From the NCBI RefSeq assembly GCF_036347135.1, contig NZ_CP108938.1, positions 434,001 to 498,000 of the forward strand: a stretch of 64,000 nucleotides of DNA, read 5' to 3'. Origin of the DNA: Streptomyces sp. NBC_00775. GTDB lineage: Bacteria; Actinomycetota; Actinomycetes; Streptomycetales; Streptomycetaceae. The notes below the pieces were generated by a model, which saw only the letters and a list, made by a program, of their open reading frames with translations, ran no database searches and was not told the origin of the DNA. Made by a program: the position numbers and the translations under genes. Within the stretch, counting starts at the first letter, position 1. Each line of letters begins with the position of its first letter. Shown here piece by piece: positions 53,309-61,172 of the stretch.

Positions 53309-54328
53309 GTGCCACTGCCCTCAGACCCTTTGCGGAAACTGGGATTCCTGACCATCGGGCTGTTCGACCAGGACAACCCCGGCCGCGGCCACGAGTCGAC
53401 ACTCGACATCATCGAACTGGGTGAACGGCTCGGTTTCGACAGTGCGTGGGTGCGCCACCGTCATCTCCAGTACGGCATCTCCTCCCCCGTCGCGGTCCTG
53501 GCAGCGGCCTCCCAGCGCACCCGCCGCATCGAACTGGGGACCGCGGTCATCCCGGTCGGATGGGAGAACCCGCTGCGGCTGGCCGAAGACCTGGCAACCG
53601 TGGACATCCTGTCCGCGGGCCGCCTCAATCCGGGCGTCAGCGTCGGCCCGCCGATGCACTACGAGCAGGTCAAACACGCCCTCTATCCCGACACCGCGGA
53701 CGCCGAGGACTTCGGCTACGAGCGTGTGGAGCGGCTGCTGGACTTCGTACGCGGCAAGTCGGCCACCGACTTCAGCGGGGTCGAGGGCTTCGAGGTGTTC
53801 TCCGACCGCGTCCAGCCCCACTCCCCCGGTCTGGGCCGCCGTATGTGGTACGGCGGCGGCAGCCTGCGGTCGGCGCAGTGGGCCGGTGAGCACGGAATGA
53901 ACTTCCTGACCAGCAGCGTCGTAAAGGCGGAGGAGTCCGAGGACTTCGCCGAGGTCCAGCTCTCCCACGTACGCGCCTTCCGCGCCCACCATCCCGACGG
54001 CGACCGGGCCCGTGTCTCCCAGGGACTCGTCGTGATTCCCACGGACAGTGCCTCTCCCGAGCAGCGCGCGAAGTACGAGGAGTACGCCCGCAAGCGGATG
54101 CCGCGCACCGCGACGCCGCAGGGGCCGGCGCGCATGATGTTCGCGCCCGATCTCGTGGGAACATCCGATCAGATCGCCGAACGGCTCTATTCCCACGTCG
54201 CGTTCCGCGAGATCGACGAGGTCGCCTTCGCACTGCCCTTCACCTTCGACCACGACGACTACGTCCAGATCCTCACCGACATCGCCACCAGGCTCGGCCC
54301 GGCGCTCGGCTGGCGACCGTCGGCCTGA
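53309..54328 (+). CDS. LLM class flavin-dependent oxidoreductase
   Basis: 339 residues, luciferase-like monooxygenase TIM barrel: LGFLTIGLFDQDNPGRGHES, ELGERLGFDSAWVRHRHLQY, LAAASQRTRRIELGTAVIPV, WENPLRLAEDLATVDILSAG then RLNPGVSVG. It uses FMN (or F420) to oxidise an unknown organic substrate. GTG 53309 follows GGAGGAG at the right distance and begins just before the first strand. The gene ends within a hairpin. Confidence 0.85.
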   Translation: MPLPSDPLRKLGFLTIGLFDQDNPGRGHESTLDIIELGERLGFDSAWVRHRHLQYGISSPVAVLAAASQRTRRIELGTAVIPVGWENPLRLAEDLATVDILSAGRLNPGVSVGPPMHYEQVKHALYPDTADAEDFGYERVERLLDFVRGKSATDFSGVEGFEVFSDRVQPHSPGLGRRMWYGGGSLRSAQWAGEHGMNFLTSSVVKAEESEDFAEVQLSHVRAFRAHHPDGDRARVSQGLVVIPTDSASPEQRAKYEEYARKRMPRTATPQGPARMMFAPDLVGTSDQIAERLYSHVAFREIDEVAFALPFTFDHDDYVQILTDIATRLGPALGWRPSA

Positions 54329-54337
54329 AGGCCGACG
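54318..54337. terminator. hairpin overlapping the LLM stop codon
   Basis: CGTCGGCCT (54318-54326) pairs with AGGCCGACG (54329-54337) around GA; the TGA stop (54326-54328) lies in the centre. It sits between convergent genes ending at 54328 and 54372, so it may terminate both. Confidence 0.6.
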
Positions 54338-54371
54338 CCGCTGACCGGTGGAGCGGGCCGGCCTGGTCGCC

Positions 54372-55625
54372 TCACCCTGCCGACGGCGCGGCTCCGTGTC
54401 GGTTGCGGAAGGTACGGCGCAGGTCGTCGACCCAGGCGTCCGGGGTCTCCCAGGGGATGAAGTGGCCGCCGCTGTCGTGAGCGGTGAGGTTGACGTGGTG
54501 GTACCAGTCGGCGCGGTCGCTGGAGAGCCAGTTCTGGACGCGCTGCTCGGTGGTGGTGACGCCCGGCGGGTTCTCGTAGCCGACGAAGGTGATGCCGGTG
54601 GGGGCCTCGATGGCCGGCCGACGGTCGTGGGAGGGCGTCCAGGGGTAGCGGTTGGCGTTGGCGTAGTAGCGGATCGAGGTTCCGATGGCGTTGTTGGCCC
54701 AGAAGATCGTGGCGTGAGTGAGGAGGTCGTCCTTGGAGAAGACGTTCTCCACATTGCCGTGATCGTCACTCCAGCTCGCCCAGCGTTCCAGGATCCAGGC
54801 GAGCAGCCCGACCGGTGAGTCGGAGAGCCCGTGGGCGAGGGTGCTGGGGGCGAGGAGGTGGGCGGCCAGGTGGACGGCGAAGCGCCGCTCGAAGGCGACC
54901 AGTTGCCGGCGTACGGGCTCGGGCAGGCCTTCGGGGATCGGGTGCCCGCCGCTGAGGTCCCAGGCCCGGTCGCCGTTGAAGAAGGTGAGTTTCAGTCCGG
55001 AGCCGATATGGATGCCGTGCAGTTCGTCGGCGTACTTGTGGCCGAGCTGGCCGGTGACGAGGGCGCCGACGTCGCATCCGCCGGCGGCGTATTTCTGGTG
55101 GCCGAGCGTGCCGGTCATCAGGGTGTGCCAGAGGTCGGCGACCTTCCAGAAGTTCATGTCCGGGTGGTCCGGCAGCGGGGTGGAGAAGCCGAAGCCGGGA
55201 AGGGAGGGGACGATGACGTCGAACGCGTCGGCCGGGTCACCACCGAACGCGGCGGGGTCGGCGAGCGGGTCGACGACCTTGGACCAGTGCCAGAACGTCC
55301 AGGGCCAGCCGTGCGTGAGGATGAGTGGCGTGGGGTCGGGGCCGACGCCGGGTTTGCGCATGAAGTGGACCGGAACGCCCTGGACGTCGACCTTGTAGTG
55401 CTCGTAGACGTTGATGGCGGCTTCGGCCTTGCGCCAGTCGTAGTGATGGAGCCAGTGGTCGGCGAGTTCCTGGAGGTAGCCACGGCTGACGCCGTAGTAC
55501 CCGTCCTCATTGCCCGCGTCGTCGGCCCATCTCGTGAGCCGCAGACGCGTCTTGAGGTCGTCGAGGACGGCGTCGGGCACATGGATGGGCACGGGCTCCA
55601 GCGGGAACCGCGCTGTGGCTGCCAT
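54372..55625 (-). CDS. epoxide hydrolase family protein
   Basis: 417 residues. The N-terminal EHN domain (LEPVPIHVPDAVLDDLKTRL, LRLTRWADD, YLQELADHWLHHYDWRKAEA) precedes an alpha/beta-hydrolase with oxyanion HGWPWTFWHW, nucleophile Asp in AAGGCDVGALVTGQLG, and the C-terminal His in HDSGGHFIPWETPD. Both ring-opening Tyr positions are plausible. It hydrolyses epoxides to diols in the cytoplasm. ATG 55625 lies after a GGAAGGAATCC-type leader (CCGGAAGG). Confidence 0.85.
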   Translation of the reverse strand: MAATARFPLEPVPIHVPDAVLDDLKTRLRLTRWADDAGNEDGYYGVSRGYLQELADHWLHHYDWRKAEAAINVYEHYKVDVQGVPVHFMRKPGVGPDPTPLILTHGWPWTFWHWSKVVDPLADPAAFGGDPADAFDVIVPSLPGFGFSTPLPDHPDMNFWKVADLWHTLMTGTLGHQKYAAGGCDVGALVTGQLGHKYADELHGIHIGSGLKLTFFNGDRAWDLSGGHPIPEGLPEPVRRQLVAFERRFAVHLAAHLLAPSTLAHGLSDSPVGLLAWILERWASWSDDHGNVENVFSKDDLLTHATIFWANNAIGTSIRYYANANRYPWTPSHDRRPAIEAPTGITFVGYENPPGVTTTEQRVQNWLSSDRADWYHHVNLTAHDSGGHFIPWETPDAWVDDLRRTFRNRHGAAPSAG

Positions 55626-55670
55626 GAGGATTCCTTCCGGGTCGGTCGGGAGAAGGCACCGCGCTGCCGG

Positions 55671-55799
55671 TCAGCGCTCAGTGTCCATGAGCGCGGCCAT
55701 CCGTGCCGGCGCGGGCAGGGCGACGCCGATGGCGCGGCGTTACTCGGGAGTCAGGGCCTCGATCAGCTGCGAGAGCCGGCGGACGCGGCCCTCGTACCG
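55671..55799 (-). pseudogene. C-terminal remnant of a MarR family gene
   Basis: On the minus strand one frame reads YEGRVRRLSQLIEALTPE, then a stop (TAA), then RRAIGVALPAPARMAALMDT and ER before TGA. This is the usual last helix pair of MarR proteins with a stop where the family has Glu. No HTH remains. The rest of the 287-bp gap (55626-55912) holds only the epoxide hydrolase leader and a short tandem repeat. Confidence 0.5.
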
Positions 55800-55884
55800 G
55801 GTCCGAACGATCTGCGCCCCGGCCCGGGGTCACCCGAACGAGTACCGCACGGCCGTCTTCGGGGTCCGGCTGCCGCTCAACCAG

Positions 55885-55924
55885 ACCCTCAGACCCTCAG
55901 TCCCTCAGTCCCTCAGTCCTTGAG
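55885..55924. repeat. five 8-bp tandem units at the end of sthA
   Basis: ACCCTCAG twice, TCCCTCAG twice, then TCCTTGAG. The array covers the stop codon and last codons of sthA (RLKD) on the minus strand and extends 28 bp beyond. On that strand the unit reads CTGAGGGA. Slippage here would move the sthA stop. Confidence 0.75.
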
Positions 55925-57316
55925 ACGGTCGATCTGCCGGATCTTGTTGGTGGCGTCGAGGGCGGCGATCTTGTAGGACTCGGCGAGTGTCGGGTAGTTG
56001 AACACCGCGTCGACCAGGTAGTCGACCGTGCCGCCGCAACCCATGACGGACTGGCCGATGTGGATGAGTTCAGTGGCGCCGGTGCCGAAGCAGTGGACGC
56101 CGAGCAGTTTGCGGTCGTCGGGCGAGACCAGCAGCTTGAGCATGCCGTGCGAGTCGCCGATGATCTGACCCCGGGCCAGTTCGCGATAACGGGAGATGCC
56201 CACCTCGAAAGGCACGCATTCCTCGGTGAGTTGGTCCTCGGTCCGCCCGATGAAGCTGATTTCCGGGATGGTGTAGATGCCGATCGGCTGGAGGTCGTGC
56301 ATCCGGTTCACCGGCTCGCCACAGGCGTGGTACGCCGCCGTGCGCCCCTGCTCCATCGAGGTGGCCGCCAGGGCGGGGAAGCCGATGACGTCACCGACGG
56401 CGTAGATGTGCGGCACCTCGGTGCGGTAGTGCTCGTCGACCGTGATCCGGCCGCGCCGGTCGGCGGACAATCCGGCCTTGTCCAGGTCGAGTTCGTCGGT
56501 CAGACCCTGCCGGCCCGCCGAGTACATGACGGTGTCGGCGGGGATCTTCTTGCCGCTCTCCAGAATGGTGAGGGTGCCTCGGGGGTGGCGCTCGACCGCG
56601 GCGACGGTCTCGCCGAAGCGGAAGGTGACGGCCAGGTCCCGCAGGTGGTACTTCAGCGACTCGATCACCTCGACGTCGCAGAAGTCGAGCATCCCGGGCC
56701 GCTTCTCGACGACTGTGATCTTGCTGCCGAGGGCGGCGAACATGGAGGCGTACTCCATGCCGATCACACCGGCCCCGACGATGACCATGGAGCGCGGCAC
56801 CTGCTCCAGGTTCAGCACGTTGTCCGAGTCCATGATCGTCCGCCCGTCGAACTCGACGGTCGCGGGCCTGGCCGGACGGGTGCCGGTGGCGATCACTATG
56901 TGCTCGGCGCTCAACTGCCGTTCATGGCCGTTCACTTCGCGCAGGGCGATGGTGTGGTCGTCCAGGAAGCTGCCGGTGCCCGCGAAGAGCGAGACGTGGT
57001 TGCGTGACAGTTGGCTGCGGATGACGTCGACTTCGCGGCTGACCACGTGCTCGGTGCGCGCGGTCAGATCGGCGACGGTGATGTCCTCCTTCAAGCGGTA
57101 GCTCTGGCCGTACAGATCGCGCTGGGTGAGGCCGGTGAGATACAGGACCGCCTCACGCAGAGTCTTTGAGGGGATGGTCCCGGTGTGGATGGAGACCCCG
57201 CCGACCATGTCGGGGCGGTCGACGACGGCGACCCGGCGGCCGAGCTTGGCCGCAGCGATGGCAGCCTTCTGGCCGCCCGGGCCGGATCCGATGACGAGCA
57301 TGTCGAAGTCAGGCAC
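55913..57316 (-). CDS. sthA: Si-specific NAD(P)+ transhydrogenase, soluble
   Basis: 467 residues, flavoprotein of the disulfide-reductase fold: FAD motif [23 protein letters not shown] motif [23 protein letters not shown]/ribose motif [16 protein letters not shown] and C-terminal interface [19 protein letters not shown]. The redox CxxxxC is replaced by [18 protein letters not shown], diagnostic of soluble transhydrogenase and not lipoamide or mercuric reductase. It moves reducing equivalents between NADPH and NADH. Transcribed alone; its stop lies inside the 8-bp repeat array. Confidence 0.9.
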   Translation of the reverse strand: MPDFDMLVIGSGPGGQKAAIAAAKLGRRVAVVDRPDMVGGVSIHTGTIPSKTLREAVLYLTGLTQRDLYGQSYRLKEDITVADLTARTEHVVSREVDVIRSQLSRNHVSLFAGTGSFLDDHTIALREVNGHERQLSAEHIVIATGTRPARPATVEFDGRTIMDSDNVLNLEQVPRSMVIVGAGVIGMEYASMFAALGSKITVVEKRPGMLDFCDVEVIESLKYHLRDLAVTFRFGETVAAVERHPRGTLTILESGKKIPADTVMYSAGRQGLTDELDLDKAGLSADRRGRITVDEHYRTEVPHIYAVGDVIGFPALAATSMEQGRTAAYHACGEPVNRMHDLQPIGIYTIPEISFIGRTEDQLTEECVPFEVGISRYRELARGQIIGDSHGMLKLLVSPDDRKLLGVHCFGTGATELIHIGQSVMGCGGTVDYLVDAVFNYPTLAESYKIAALDATNKIRQIDRLKD

Positions 57317-57530
57317 CCTCCGGAGTCTGTCAGTCGCGAGCCCTCCGTCGAAAGGGTGAACGGGGGATCATTCGCAAAGCATGGACGCCGAACCTGTCCC
57401 GGGGGCCTCCGCCAGGGACGGCCGGGCCGGGCGGAGTTGGGGGTGAACGCCCGGGGCGGCACCGCCGCCGTGCCCGGCCGCCGTCGCCTACGGTACCGAG
57501 CAACAGGCGCACACATCGGCCAGGAAGGGC

Positions 57531-58016
57531 GTGGTGAACATGGGCGATCTCCTGCCGTACGTCGATGAACACACGACGGCGATCGCGGCCGGAACCGAGG
57601 TTGTCTGGCAGGTGCTGGGCAACACGCTGGACCGGTCTTCCTCACGTCCCGGCGCGGTCGGCTACGCGAGGCTGGTGAACTGCGCGGACCGGACGGCGTC
57701 CGGACCACGCCCCCTTGCCGAGGGTTCGACGTTCCCGGGCTTCCGGGTGACGGCGGCGCTACCGGGACGTGAGCTGGTCCTGGAAGGGCGCCATCGATTC
57801 TCGACGTACGCCCTGACCTTCCGCCTCGAAGAACTCGGGCCGGACCGAACGCGCCTTCGGGCCGAAACGAGAGCCTCCTTCCCCGGCCTGACCGGCGGGC
57901 TCTACCGGCGGCTCGTCATCGGGACGGGTGGGCACGGAGTGGGCGTGCGGCGACTGCTCGCGGGGATTCGCCGTCGATCCGAGGAGCGCTCGGGCGACGG
58001 TCACCGGGGTCGGTGA
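57531..58016 (+). CDS. SRPBCC family protein
   Basis: 161 residues. The START/Bet v1-like fold is suggested by LLPYVDEHTTAIAAGTEVVW at the N-terminus, FPGFRVTAALPGRELVLEGR, and RTRLRAETRASFPGLTGGLY. A small cytoplasmic hydrophobic-ligand-binding protein; ligand unknown. GTG 57531 has GGAAGGG upstream; ATG 57540 is an alternative. The last 20 residues are very basic. Divergent from sthA across a 214-bp gap in which I identify no other feature. Confidence 0.65.
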   Translation: MVNMGDLLPYVDEHTTAIAAGTEVVWQVLGNTLDRSSSRPGAVGYARLVNCADRTASGPRPLAEGSTFPGFRVTAALPGRELVLEGRHRFSTYALTFRLEELGPDRTRLRAETRASFPGLTGGLYRRLVIGTGGHGVGVRRLLAGIRRRSEERSGDGHRGR

Positions 58017-58952
58017 CCTCGCGGGAGGCGGGGGCGCGCAGCGCACGGGCGGGACGCGCCGCCGGGGTGTCCGGCCCGGAAGGTATCCCTCATTTCCGGC
58101 TGAGATGACGGCGGTTGGAGTCCCAGCTCGGTCCTCGCGAAGCGGCATGACGGGGCGTTGTCACACCCGTCTGCGAGGGTGTGTGTACGGGCGCCATGAG
58201 GAGTCGCCCTGATGGGGACCGGAGGGGGCATGGTGGCAGGTCGGGTTGGCGGCTGGGCAGGCGTGAGTTGGGAAGACTGGCGGGACTACGACGGCATTCG
58301 GCGGCGTCTCGATCAGGGCGCCGATCCGGAGGCCTGGAGCGGAGGGCGGCCTCTGCACCGGGCGGCGGGGTTCGGCTCGCCGGAGGTCGTCGCGGAGCTG
58401 GCCGGACGGGTCGCGGACGTGGACGCGCTGGAGAACGGGACGACCGCGTTGTGGGAGGCCCTCTTCACCAGCCGACCGGACAACGCGCGGGCCCTCGCGG
58501 CCGCCGGAGCAGATCTCTGGCGCCCCCAGATCGGCGGTTGGTCGCCGGGCCGGCTCAGCCTGGCCGGGCCGACGCCGGACCTGTTCGCGGTACCCGAGGG
58601 GGAACGCACGCTGACCGAGGCCGAACGCGCGGTGGCCAAGGAGGGCGGACGGCTGGTCACGGCGCTGGGAGGCATCGACTACGACGGCACGGGCCTGGCA
58701 TGCGTGGCCGGGATCGACGCCAAGGAAGCGATACGCCGCTTGGAGGCGACACCGGCGGAAGGCGAGGAACTGGACGAACTGGTCGAGGATCCGTACGCGT
58801 ACGACATGGACGAGACCCTGCAGATCATCGGCGTGACGACCGTGCCGGGCGGCTGTGTCGTCACCCAGCCGTGGGGGTACGCGCCACAGATGCCGGGCGT
58901 GCTGAGCCGGCTGTCCCTCGGCACCGTCTGCTACCGGGATTCATTCGCAGTG

Positions 58953-58972
58953 CACCGGCCTTCAGGACGGTG
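58953..58972. repeat. left-end hairpin of the insertion sequence
   Basis: CACCGGCC-TTCA-GGACGGTG forms an 8-bp stem with one mismatch and a TTCA loop. AGTG (58949-58952) sits immediately 5', the place of the left guide tetranucleotide in IS608-type elements. The hairpin starts 18 bases inside the left end. Confidence 0.8.
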
Positions 58973-59039
58973 GTGAAGCGAATCTGGTGGTCGCGACGCG
59001 GAGTGTCGCGGATGCGTGCCCGGCGGAGCCGGGTGCTGC

Positions 59040-59456
59040 TCACGCCGACCGGTTCTGCTGCTCGATGTACTGCTTGACCACGGAGAGCGGGGCGCCGCCC
59101 ACGGTCCCGGCGAAGTAGGAACCGGACCACAGCTTGTTGGCCCGCCAGTAGTAGCGCACCAGGTCGGGGAACTCCTGACGCAGACGGCGGGAGGAGACGC
59201 CCTTGAGGGAATTGACGAATTTGGTCACGGCGACCTTGGGCGGGAAGTTCACCAGGAGGTGGACGTGGTTGTCGTCACCGTTGAACTCCACCAGCTCACA
59301 CTCGAAGTCCGCGCACACCGACCGCATGATCTCCTCCATGCGTGTCAGATGAGCATGGATGAACACCTTGTGCCGGAACTTGGTCGGGAAGTTCGCGTGC
59401 ACGTGCATCACGAAAACACAGTGCCGGGCAGTTCTGATCTTCTGTATCCCGCCCAT
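59040..59456 (-). CDS. tnpA: IS200/IS605 Y1 (HUH) transposase TnpA
   Basis: 138 residues, the usual length. The HUH motif is H64-V-H66 in GDDNHVHLLVNF, and the nucleophilic Tyr is Y130 in VVKQYIEQQ; LWSGSYFAGTVGG is also conserved. As a dimer it nicks single-stranded DNA at the element ends, recognised by the subterminal hairpins, and pastes it 3' of a short target. Catalytic residues are intact, so the copy may be active. ATG 59456 overlaps on the opposite strand an alternative ATG (59455) of tnpB; the genes are divergent. Confidence 0.92.
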   Translation of the reverse strand: MGGIQKIRTARHCVFVMHVHANFPTKFRHKVFIHAHLTRMEEIMRSVCADFECELVEFNGDDNHVHLLVNFPPKVAVTKFVNSLKGVSSRRLRQEFPDLVRYYWRANKLWSGSYFAGTVGGAPLSVVKQYIEQQNRSA

Positions 59457-59481
59457 GACCCAAGTGTCTAGCGTGGCCGCC

Positions 59482-60705
59482 ATGCAGCTCCGGTACGCCC
59501 TCAGGTTGTACCCGGACTCCGGCCAGCGTGTCGCGCTGGCGAGGGCGTTCGGGTGCGCCCGCGTCGTGTTCAACGACGCCGTGCGCGCCCGCGAACACGC
59601 CCGCACAGCGGGCGAAGCCTTCCCGAAGGCAGGCGAGCTGTCGAAGAAGCTCATCACCGAGGCGAAACGGACCGAGGCACGGTCCTGGCTCGGCGAGGTC
59701 TCCGCCGTGATCCTCCAGCAGGCGCTGCGCGACGCGGAAGCCGCCTACCAGAACTTCTTCGCCTCCCTCAAGGGCGCACGCAAGGGCCCGAAGGCGGGTA
59801 CGCCCCGCTTCAAGTCCCGCAAGGACACCCGGCAGTCGATCCGCTTCACGGCCAACGCCCGCTGGTCGATCACCGACAGCGGGCGGCTGAACCTTCCCAA
59901 GGTCGGCGCGGTGAAGGTGAAGTGGTCACGGACCCTGCCCACCCAGCCCTCCTCGGTCACCGTGATCAAGGACGCGGCCGGGCGGTACTTCGCCTCCTTC
60001 GTCATCGACACCGACCCGCACACCGACGCCACCCGGATGCCCGACACCGACCAGACCATCGGCATCGACCTGGGACTCACCCACTTCGCCGTCCTCTCCG
60101 ACGGCACGAAGATCGACTCCCCCAGGTTCCTGCGCCGCGCGGAGAAGAAACTCAAGAAGGCCCAGCGGGAGCTGTCCCGCAAGCAGAAAGGCAGCAAGAA
60201 CCGTGAGAAGGCCCGCCTGACGGTCGCCCGCGCCCACGCACAAGTGGCCGACGCCCGCCGGGAGTTCCACCACCAGCTCTCCACCCAGCTGATCCGCGAC
60301 AACCAAGCGATCGGCGTGGAAGACCTGGCGGTCAAAGGACTCGCACGCACAAGACTGGCGAAGAGTGTGCACGATGCGGGCTGGGCACAGTTCGCACACA
60401 TGCTGGAATACAAAGCGGTCAGGTACGGGCGGACCCTGGTGAAGATCGGCAGGTTCGAGCCGACCAGCCAGACCTGCTCCGCGTGCGGGGCCAGGGACGG
60501 CCCCAAACCCCTCCACATCCGGGAATGGACCTGCGCCGCCTGCGGCACGGTCCATGACCGGGACCACAACGCCGCGAAGAACGTCAAAACGGCCGCCGGA
60601 CTGGCGGTTACAGCCTGCGGAGCGCAGTTAAGACCAGGACTCGTCCCGGCACAGCGCGACGAAACAGGAAGCCACGGACTCTCCACCGAACCCCGTGCCG
60701 CGTAG
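59482..60705 (+). CDS. tnpB: TnpB, RNA-guided nuclease of the IS605 OrfB family
   Basis: 407 residues. The N-terminal HTH_OrfB region (QLRYALRLYPDSGQRVALAR, NDAVRAREH) leads to a RuvC-like nuclease with D196 in GIDLGLTHF, E280 in GVEDLAVKGL and D361 in DRDHNAAKN, and a zinc finger CSACG...CAACG (C332 to C354). All three catalytic acids are present. Studied TnpBs cut DNA next to the element's own target motif using an RNA from the element's right end. ATG 59482 begins the homologous part; ATG 59455 would add nine residues. Confidence 0.92.
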   Translation: MQLRYALRLYPDSGQRVALARAFGCARVVFNDAVRAREHARTAGEAFPKAGELSKKLITEAKRTEARSWLGEVSAVILQQALRDAEAAYQNFFASLKGARKGPKAGTPRFKSRKDTRQSIRFTANARWSITDSGRLNLPKVGAVKVKWSRTLPTQPSSVTVIKDAAGRYFASFVIDTDPHTDATRMPDTDQTIGIDLGLTHFAVLSDGTKIDSPRFLRRAEKKLKKAQRELSRKQKGSKNREKARLTVARAHAQVADARREFHHQLSTQLIRDNQAIGVEDLAVKGLARTRLAKSVHDAGWAQFAHMLEYKAVRYGRTLVKIGRFEPTSQTCSACGARDGPKPLHIREWTCAACGTVHDRDHNAAKNVKTAAGLAVTACGAQLRPGLVPAQRDETGSHGLSTEPRAA

Positions 60706-60766
60706 CGGCACAGCAACCGGTAGGGAAGGCCAGAATCCTCGGGCTTCAGCCCGAGGAGCAAGTCAA
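60570..60766 (+). ncRNA. predicted omega-RNA (reRNA) of TnpB
   Basis: In IS605-type elements the guide RNA overlaps the 3' end of tnpB and the right end, with its guide copied from the flanking DNA. Here that region ends in the right hairpin CCTCGGGC-TTCA-GCCCGAGG (60737-60756) and TCAA, and the guide would begin at 60767 in the split ankyrin gene. The 5' limit is a guess. No promoter was identified; the RNA may be processed from the tnpB transcript. Confidence 0.45.
60737..60756. repeat. right-end hairpin of the insertion sequence
   Basis: CCTCGGGC-TTCA-GCCCGAGG is a perfect 8-bp stem with a TTCA loop. GAAT (60733-60736) is immediately 5' and TCAA (60763-60766) ends the element ten bases after the stem, the IS608 arrangement. 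Confidence 0.88.
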
Positions 60767-61172
60767 GGCCTGTACGCCAATCCCAAGAGCGGTAACCAGG
60801 GCAGCATCGCCCGCGACGGAGTCATCGAGGCGTGGGACCTCCACCCGGGCGGCGCACCGGACCTCGACGCCACATCCGGGGAAGTCCTGGCCGCCTACCT
60901 CTTCCAAAGCAGCGCGGTGGCCTACTCGTGCTCCTACGCGGGACTGCGGCCGACGGACGCCCGCGCCGTCGCCGGGCCGCCCGACGCATGGGTTGAACTG
61001 CCTGAGCGGGACTACTGGAGCAGCTGACCCAGGACGCGCCACGAGCAGCTAGGGGTGACGCCCCCCTGGTTGAATCGCCGCCGCCTGACCGGATTTCGGC
61101 CTGCGTCGATCACGTCCCGCGGTCGTTCGTGACCCATTGTCAGTGGTCCTTGCCATGATGGGTGATGGCACG

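Larger units (their letters stand above)
58935..60766. mobile_element. complete IS200/IS605-family insertion sequence, 1832 bp
   Basis: The element carries divergent tnpA (minus) and tnpB (plus) and has no terminal inverted repeats or target duplication, as expected for single-strand transposition. Both ends have subterminal hairpins with TTCA loops (58953-58972 and 60737-60756). The right end finishes in TCAA (60763-60766), as in IS608; the left flank ends in CTAC (58931-58934). GAAT precedes the right hairpin and AGTG precedes the left one, in the positions of the guide tetranucleotides known from IS608. Boundaries are confirmed by the restored ankyrin-gene frame. Confidence 0.92.
58230..61027 (+). 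pseudogene. ankyrin-repeat protein gene split by an IS200/IS605 element
   Basis: The 5' part (58230-58934) encodes ankyrin-like units (GIRRRLDQGADPEAWSGGRP, LHRAAGFGSPEVVAEL, VDALENGTTALWEALF) and the start of a C-terminal domain (GVTTVPGGCVVTQPWGYAPQ, LSRLSLGTVCY) that resembles the DUF6461 family, tentatively. The 3' part (60767-61027) continues it with GLYANPKSGNQGSIARDGV and ends AWVELPERDYWSS. Joining 58934 to 60767 restores one frame of 321 codons including the stop. ATG 58230 is directly preceded by GGAGGGGG. The truncated product as it stands ends at 58976 with 14 residues from the element. Function unknown. Confidence 0.9.

Noticed and set aside
55885..55924. 8-bp tandem units considered as a CRISPR-like array
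   Set aside because: Units are directly adjacent with no spacers and far too short; a simple tandem repeat.
55913..57316. Lipoamide dehydrogenase or mercuric reductase
   Set aside because: The redox-active Cys pair is absent and the [15 protein letters not shown] segment is that of soluble transhydrogenase.
59359..59481. Longer N-terminus for TnpB starting at 59359
   Set aside because: It lies inside tnpA on the other strand and adds residues not found in the family; homology starts at MQLRYALRLYP.
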